A stretch of DNA of 64,000 bases from Rhododendron vialii. Lineage: Eukaryota > Streptophyta > Magnoliopsida > Ericales > Ericaceae. The DNA lies in assembly GCF_030253575.1 (NCBI RefSeq), contig NC_080560.1, positions 42,795,001 through 42,859,000 on the forward strand, read 5' to 3'. Below are positions 59,975 to 64,000 of the stretch, one piece after another; the stretch's first letter is position 1; every line of letters starts with the position of its first letter. The notes beneath the pieces were generated by a model, which saw only the letters and a program-made list of their open reading frames with translations, did not search any database and had not been told where the DNA came from. The position numbers and the translations under genes were made by a program.

Positions 59975-60434
59975 AGGTCTGAACTGCAATCGATACGACC
60001 CTCAACGAGACATCCTACCTTCCATCGCAAGGGAATTTCAGAGACGACTACCGGTGATATTTGGACCCGATTATCTGGTTCTTGAGCGACGCCAAGTCCC
60101 CAGTGCTCGCAAACATTTACCCTTATTTTGCTCACACAAGCAACCCCGATTCAATCTCGCTTGAATATGCCTTGTTCAGATCCTCATCATCGGTGGTGGT
60201 GTGGGATGGCAATCGTGAGTACCAAAACCTATTTGATGCCATGCTCGATAGTCTCATCGCCGCCCTTGGGAGGGCCTGGGGTGGCCACCTGGATTGTGGT
60301 GATTATTGAGACCGAGTCCGAGTGGCCATCGGCAGGTGGGGCTGCGACTTCAGTGGATCGATAACGCGGCCACTTACGTCGATAACGTGATTCGGCATGA
60401 GAAAAAAGGAACCCCCATGAGGCCCAACAAGGCC

Positions 60435-60655
60435 GAACTTCGGGTTGGTGCTATACAGTGAGGTGCACAACAACGGCTGAGAACCTCCTAGCCGTTGGAT
60501 CGTGCATCCGACGGCTCGGATCTCATCTCAACAACCAACGATAAAGAGCCGTTCATTGCCGATGTGAGATCTAAGCCGTCGGATGCACGATCCGACGGCT
60601 TGGAGATGCGCAACACGATCATGCGTACACTGCTGCACAACACCATCCCCCAATT
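60435..60655. mobile_element. 221-bp Mutator-like MITE in the glucanase pseudogene
   Basis: An exact 11-bp duplication CCAACAAGGCC at 60424-60434 and 60656-60666 brackets it. Imperfect terminal repeats GGGTTGGTGCTATACAGTG / GGGATGGTGTTGTGCAGCAG and a long internal inverted repeat (GGATCGTGCATCCGACGGCT / AGCCGTCGGATGCACGATCC) make it fold on itself. Confidence 0.85.
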
Positions 60656-60671
60656 CCAACAAGGCCATTGA

Positions 60672-61217
60672 TGTTGGAAATTTGAATGGATTGGGGGGCC
60701 TTTACTTCCCCATATTCATGATGGAGGTTACCTCTATTCATTGTGGGGGTTATTCCTCTATTCAGTGTGGGGGTTTTTCCTCCATTCATTCTGTCATTTA
60801 CTCCACGTATTGAAGGCCAGGCAGCATTATTAGGGTCAAGCTCTGCCTATAAAAGGAGCATTTCACAGCATAGTTCTACACCAATTCACCCAAGAATTCA
60901 CTAGCATTCTGATATAGTGTGAGAGAGAGACAGACGCCGAGTTAGTTCGCCAAGACGTTCTTCGGTGGTGTTCCGACGTTCGTGGTCCGAGCCGGATCAA
61001 TCCTGGGAGACAGACGCCGAGTAACCTCAACACCCTCCGGTAGGCGGTGAATCTGTTTTAAGGACACCGTGTGCAACACGGGTTTCGATTCACAAATCCA
61101 TATTCAGTATTTCGGTTCTCATTTCGGTTTTGTAATTTCATTATATTGTAATTCAGTTCTTGTGTAAATGTAATAGAATTCGTATTCTGGATTCCCGATT
61201 GAAACTTTTGGGTAACA
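60672..61217 (+). mobile_element. Solo LTR (copia-like), 546 bp
   Basis: TGTTGGAAATTTG ... TTTTGGGTAACA, flanked by the exact 5-bp duplication ATTGA at 60667-60671 and 61218-61222. The intact glucanase reads GGCCATTGAGAC at this spot, so the empty site is known. It has a TATA box CCTATAAAAGG near 60847 and a repeated GAGACAGACGCCGAG (60927 and 61006). No internal domain remains. Confidence 0.93.
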
Positions 61218-61397
61218 ATTGAGACGTACATATTTGCCATGTTTGATGAGAACAACAAAGAGCCTATGTACGAAAAATATTTCAGACAATTCTACCCTAA
61301 TAAACGAGTGAAATGGCCACTCGATTCCTCGGGCGAAAGGATTTAGGATATCTCTGCTGAAAATAACACTTCGGTTTATCTGAGGAGCGACATGTAA

Positions 61398-63570
61398 TTT
61401 CATTTCTTGTTTTGAAAGTGTTTTTAATTAATAAGAGACTCTGCAGTAATACTCCCTATGTGTGTGTATTGATTCTGCGATGTAATATTAACTAGTGAAT
61501 TGAAGGGAAATGTTACCATGTTGCAGTAATTTTTCATGTACTTGTTGATGTGTAATTTCTGAATAAAGTGGTCGCCTAATGTTATGATTCTATCCTTTTT
61601 TGTTGAATATTTTTCCTATATAAAATCAGTGCATGAGTTAGGATTTTCTGTTGAAAGAAAAAGAATTGATTAAGGATTTTTTTGACCCAGCGGTAGATAA
61701 CAAGTCACATAATTCACATGCGCATGAGTGAGCTGGAGCACAAACATGAAAGTATATTTAAAACACATCTCAAACTGCTAAAATTCGGAAATATGAGGAT
61801 TAAGAGCGTGAGTGTAGAGCGAGGATTTAAAACTGCCGAAAGCGCAGCGTATGTTGAAGAATCATGCATGTAACTAATACTAGTAGACTTAAAATCGTGC
61901 AATCGTCCAAAAACTTGAACAGTGCCTTACTGCCTTTTATGGTTCTCCATCAATAGCAGTGTCTTGGAGACAGGACCAGTATTATTTCCACCTTCCCCAC
62001 AAAAGTATTAGTGCTATTTTAAAGCAGTAATGATGGGCTGATCGAAGCAGCCGGCTGTGTTCTTTATTTTAGGTGAGAAATATGTGGCCACCATTTCGTA
62101 GGTAAGTCCACTACGGAAACCAGAGGAAGCCGCCATCACATAATTCAAAAGAGAGTAACACGTTGCACTATTAATGATAATCAGTCCAAATTCATAAATT
62201 CTTAAAAGAATAGCATAGTGGATGCAGGTTTAGGGTTTGTCACCATTTACTTTTGTTTGGTATGGAGGTAATTACCTTTTTAGCTAGGCATGTAGCTAGG
62301 CTAGGATACCATTTCCAATTTCTCCTTTGATCAAATTTGTCTATGCATGGTTACTAAAAGTAGTCTAGGAAGGTGGCTTGATAGTATTTTGTTTGACTTG
62401 AAACTCTACCCTTATCCACCCAAAATTCTAGTATAGGGTTTTAACATATACTAGCTAATTATGTCCCCTGCCACTTGCAAGCCTTCTTTATGCACAAATG
62501 TCCAAAGCTTTAAATGATCACAAACAAAATTACCAAACATTGGAAACTAAATATATAGAATATGATTGATTTGCCCTAATCTATTCCCAAAGTTATGCTT
62601 GTCAATTTAAGAAAATGATCAAGGGTATATATAGCGCTTGAGAAAATGTTACAATCAAAAAACGTTAGCGACGATACTATATACTGCACACACGAAGCAG
62701 ATATCAAGGCACTATCGAGCTAGTGACAGTAGACACGGACGAAAGACAACGGACTTTTGAAAATAAATGGCTAATCCAAATTATATGGGATATATGCTTA
62801 TTTTGAATTGGTTTGTAGTTATGCTACGGCGATAGATCGAGTCTTGTTGAGATTGTGAAGCTTGATTTGGTCTTGAATTGCCCACTTCACTGATTATTAT
62901 GGTAATCGGTGGTATAAACTTTAATCTGAAAATACATGTTATACTCAGTCGATGTAACTTGTACACTATTTATTCATTCGATGCATAGTAAAAATTAGTT
63001 TAATATTTGAGCCGTGGATGTACTCACTAACCTAGCCAACTGGGAAATTAAGGCCCCGTTCCGGAACTCAATATAAGTTTTTATTTTTTAAGAAGGCAAT
63101 TTCAAGCTAAAAAATAATGTGTTTACGCAAATAATTTTTCTACCAATGTAGATATTGTTTGATAGATCTCATCGAGATCTTTTATACGGTGCAAAAAAAT
63201 TTAAAAAATTATTTTTCATTTACATTATTTTTGAATTTGAAAATGTGAAATAAGTACTTATTTTTTAAAAAGGTATTCTGGAACGGGCCTAACTATGTTA
63301 AGATCTGTGTATTTCCTATTTGCATTCTATCTCTGATTGTTCTCGCTCGTTAAGAGTTTTTTTTTAAATGATAGCAGTGAAAAACATCCAAACGGACATC
63401 CATCTCCATGAACGGGCTCGTTACGAGTTTTCGGTTTAGCCGAGTTCGTAACATATGAATGGGGACCATTTCCATGAGCTGCCATATGGAGACTTTGAAA
63501 AGAACAAAGTTGAACGGCTAAAAACATTAGTAATGGATCTTCCCCAGAAATTGCTGACGTGGATAAACAT
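61398..63570. repeat. Glucanase 3'-flank duplicate (pair of 35306-36720) and spacer
   Basis: 61398-62965 tracks the flank of the intact gene with small indels, including the GGGCTGATC...GTGGCCACCATTTC block at 62035. From about 62966 to 63570 the sequence is unrelated and AT-rich. 63045-63300 has inverted GGCCCCGTTCCGGAAC / GTTCTGGAACGGGCC-like ends (GGCCCCGTTCCGGAA at 63051, TTCTGGAACGGGCC at 63275), a possible MITE. Confidence 0.8.
63051..63290. mobile_element. Possible MITE with GGCCCGTTCC ends
   Basis: GGCCCCGTTCCGGAACTCAA at about 63051 and, inverted, GGCCCGTTCCAGAATACCTT at about 63289, with further pairing inward (TAAGTTTTTATTTTTTAAG versus TTATTTTTTAAAAAGG). Target duplication AA/TTAAG versus TAACTA unclear. 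Confidence 0.55.
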
Positions 63571-63579
63571 CTCCAAGCC

Positions 63580-63587
63580 TATATAAA
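63580..63587 (+). promoter_or_regulatory. TATA box of second glucanase gene
   Basis: CCTATATAAAAACCCC, 78 bp before the ATG at 63658, the same spacing as in the first gene. Confidence 0.75.
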
Positions 63588-63657
63588 AACCCCAAAATGG
63601 TTGTGATGAAAATCATCTCATTAAATAATCAAACAAACCTTAGTTCGAATTTTCTCC

Positions 63658-63751
63658 ATGGCTACCTTTGTCGTTTGCCTGAGTCCAAGCTCTTTGATTG
63701 CTGCAACAATGCTTCTTCTTGGTTTGCTTATTGCTAATCTTGAATTAACAG
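63658..63751 (+). CDS. Beta-1,3-glucanase exon 1 (signal peptide), partial gene
   Basis: 31 codons plus one base: MATFVVCLSPSSLIAATMLL then LGLLIANLELT, a hydrophobic secretion signal ending in the same ...NLE-T|G phase-1 junction (AACAG|GTCC) as exon 1 at 33704-33806. The TATA spacing and the following CT-rich intron also match. The catalytic exon lies beyond 64000, so whether the gene is intact is unknown. Confidence 0.8.
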
Positions 63752-63827
<76 letters not shown>

Positions 63828-64000
63828 AAAGAATTATGAATCAAGAATCGTTCTCTCATATAACGCCAAAAAAGTAAAGAATTAAACTCACATATTTTGG
63901 TCTACCATCTACGTATCAATTTGCGACCAAAATGCTAGTTTTTTGCGACCTACTTGTTGGTCACATAACCTCTAAGTTCTTGTAGTGACAATATTGAAAT
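63752..64000 (+). other. Glucanase intron 1 (runs off window)
   Basis: Begins GTCC, then a 70-bp CT microsatellite (63754-63825), then the ATTATGAATCAAGAATCGTT...TTTTGGTCTACC segment that recurs at 36884-37080 and 54975-55090. Confidence 0.85.
63754..63825. repeat. (CT)n microsatellite
   Basis: About 35 uninterrupted CT units just inside glucanase intron 1. A shorter run (33814-33845) sits at the same place in the intact paralogue. Confidence 0.97.

Larger units (their letters stand above)
59052..61397 (+). pseudogene. Beta-1,3-glucanase (GH17) pseudogene, exon 2 with three insertions
   Basis: Starts after ACATGCAG like exon 2 of the intact gene (34299) and ends at the equivalent stop (61395-61397), with high similarity throughout. 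It is dead: an early in-frame TAA (GAGGTCTAA near 59112), several 1-bp indels (e.g. GGGTCCCTAC, GGTGGCC), a changed nucleophile region (TTATTGAGACCGAGTCCGAG) and three insertions (59446-59974, 60435-60655, 60672-61217). No exon 1 is recognisable upstream, though the acceptor and about 30 bp of intron are kept. Its 3' flank matches that of the intact copy, so it arose by segmental duplication, not retroposition. Confidence 0.93.

Noticed and set aside
59883..60364. Small + strand frames in the glucanase pseudogene as separate genes
   Set aside because: They are pieces of the broken GH17 reading frame (e.g. [18 protein letters not shown]), not independent proteins.

Overview
The window is nuclear DNA from a flowering plant, most likely a eudicot. 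The genes are split by GT-AG introns, the DNA is AT-rich with long CT/GA microsatellites, and it is loaded with plant-type transposable elements (TRIM, hAT, Stowaway, Harbinger, Mutator MITEs, copia and gypsy-type LTRs, SINEs). I cannot name the species.

Layout. (1) 1-413: last exon of an OEP16-2-like plastid outer-envelope channel gene on the + strand. (2) 0.4-2.9 kb: a SINE, a Stowaway MITE and a Mutator-type MITE, the SINE and the Mutator MITE with readable target-site duplications. (3) 2.9-5.5 kb, + strand: a ZCCHC10-like zinc-knuckle gene whose 5'UTR intron holds an antisense F-box fragment. (4) 7.8-28.3 kb, - strand: a large bromodomain/WD-repeat (BRWD/PHIP-type) gene. I could resolve 23 coding exons with fully consistent phases (1685 codons plus stop). 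Its introns carry a complete TRIM, an 835-bp hAT element with an 8-bp TSD, LINE/SINE debris and a minisatellite. (5) 28.3-33.6 kb: intergenic repeats. (6) 33.7-35.3 kb, + strand: an intact two-exon GH17 beta-1,3-glucanase. (7) 35.8-41.7 kb: glucanase-locus relics, nested MITEs, a reversed copia LTR and a hAT MITE. (8) 41.8-53.1 kb, - strand: a TRM7/FTSJ1-type tRNA 2'-O-methyltransferase (11 coding exons, 316 aa). (9) 54.1-64.0 kb: a Harbinger-like element, a second glucanase intron-1 relic joined to an antisense pectin-methylesterase-inhibitor (PMEI) pseudogene, a 1453-bp solo LTR, a glucanase pseudogene broken by three separate insertions, and the first exon of another glucanase cut off by the window edge.

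How it fits together. ZCCHC10-like, BRWD and TRM7 are ordinary single-copy housekeeping genes (RNA/nuclear, chromatin, tRNA modification). The dynamic part is a decaying tandem beta-1,3-glucanase cluster (about 33.7-37.5, 54.9-55.9, 59.0-63.0 and 63.6->64 kb). In it, intron-1 sequence of the glucanase is repeatedly linked to an opposite-strand PMEI sequence, so the ancestral repeat unit probably combined two cell-wall/defence genes. I saw no CRISPR array, rRNA gene or convincing intact tRNA gene, and no clearly new molecular system. The most notable structures are the nested insertions, with several insertion events dated relative to each other by their target duplications.
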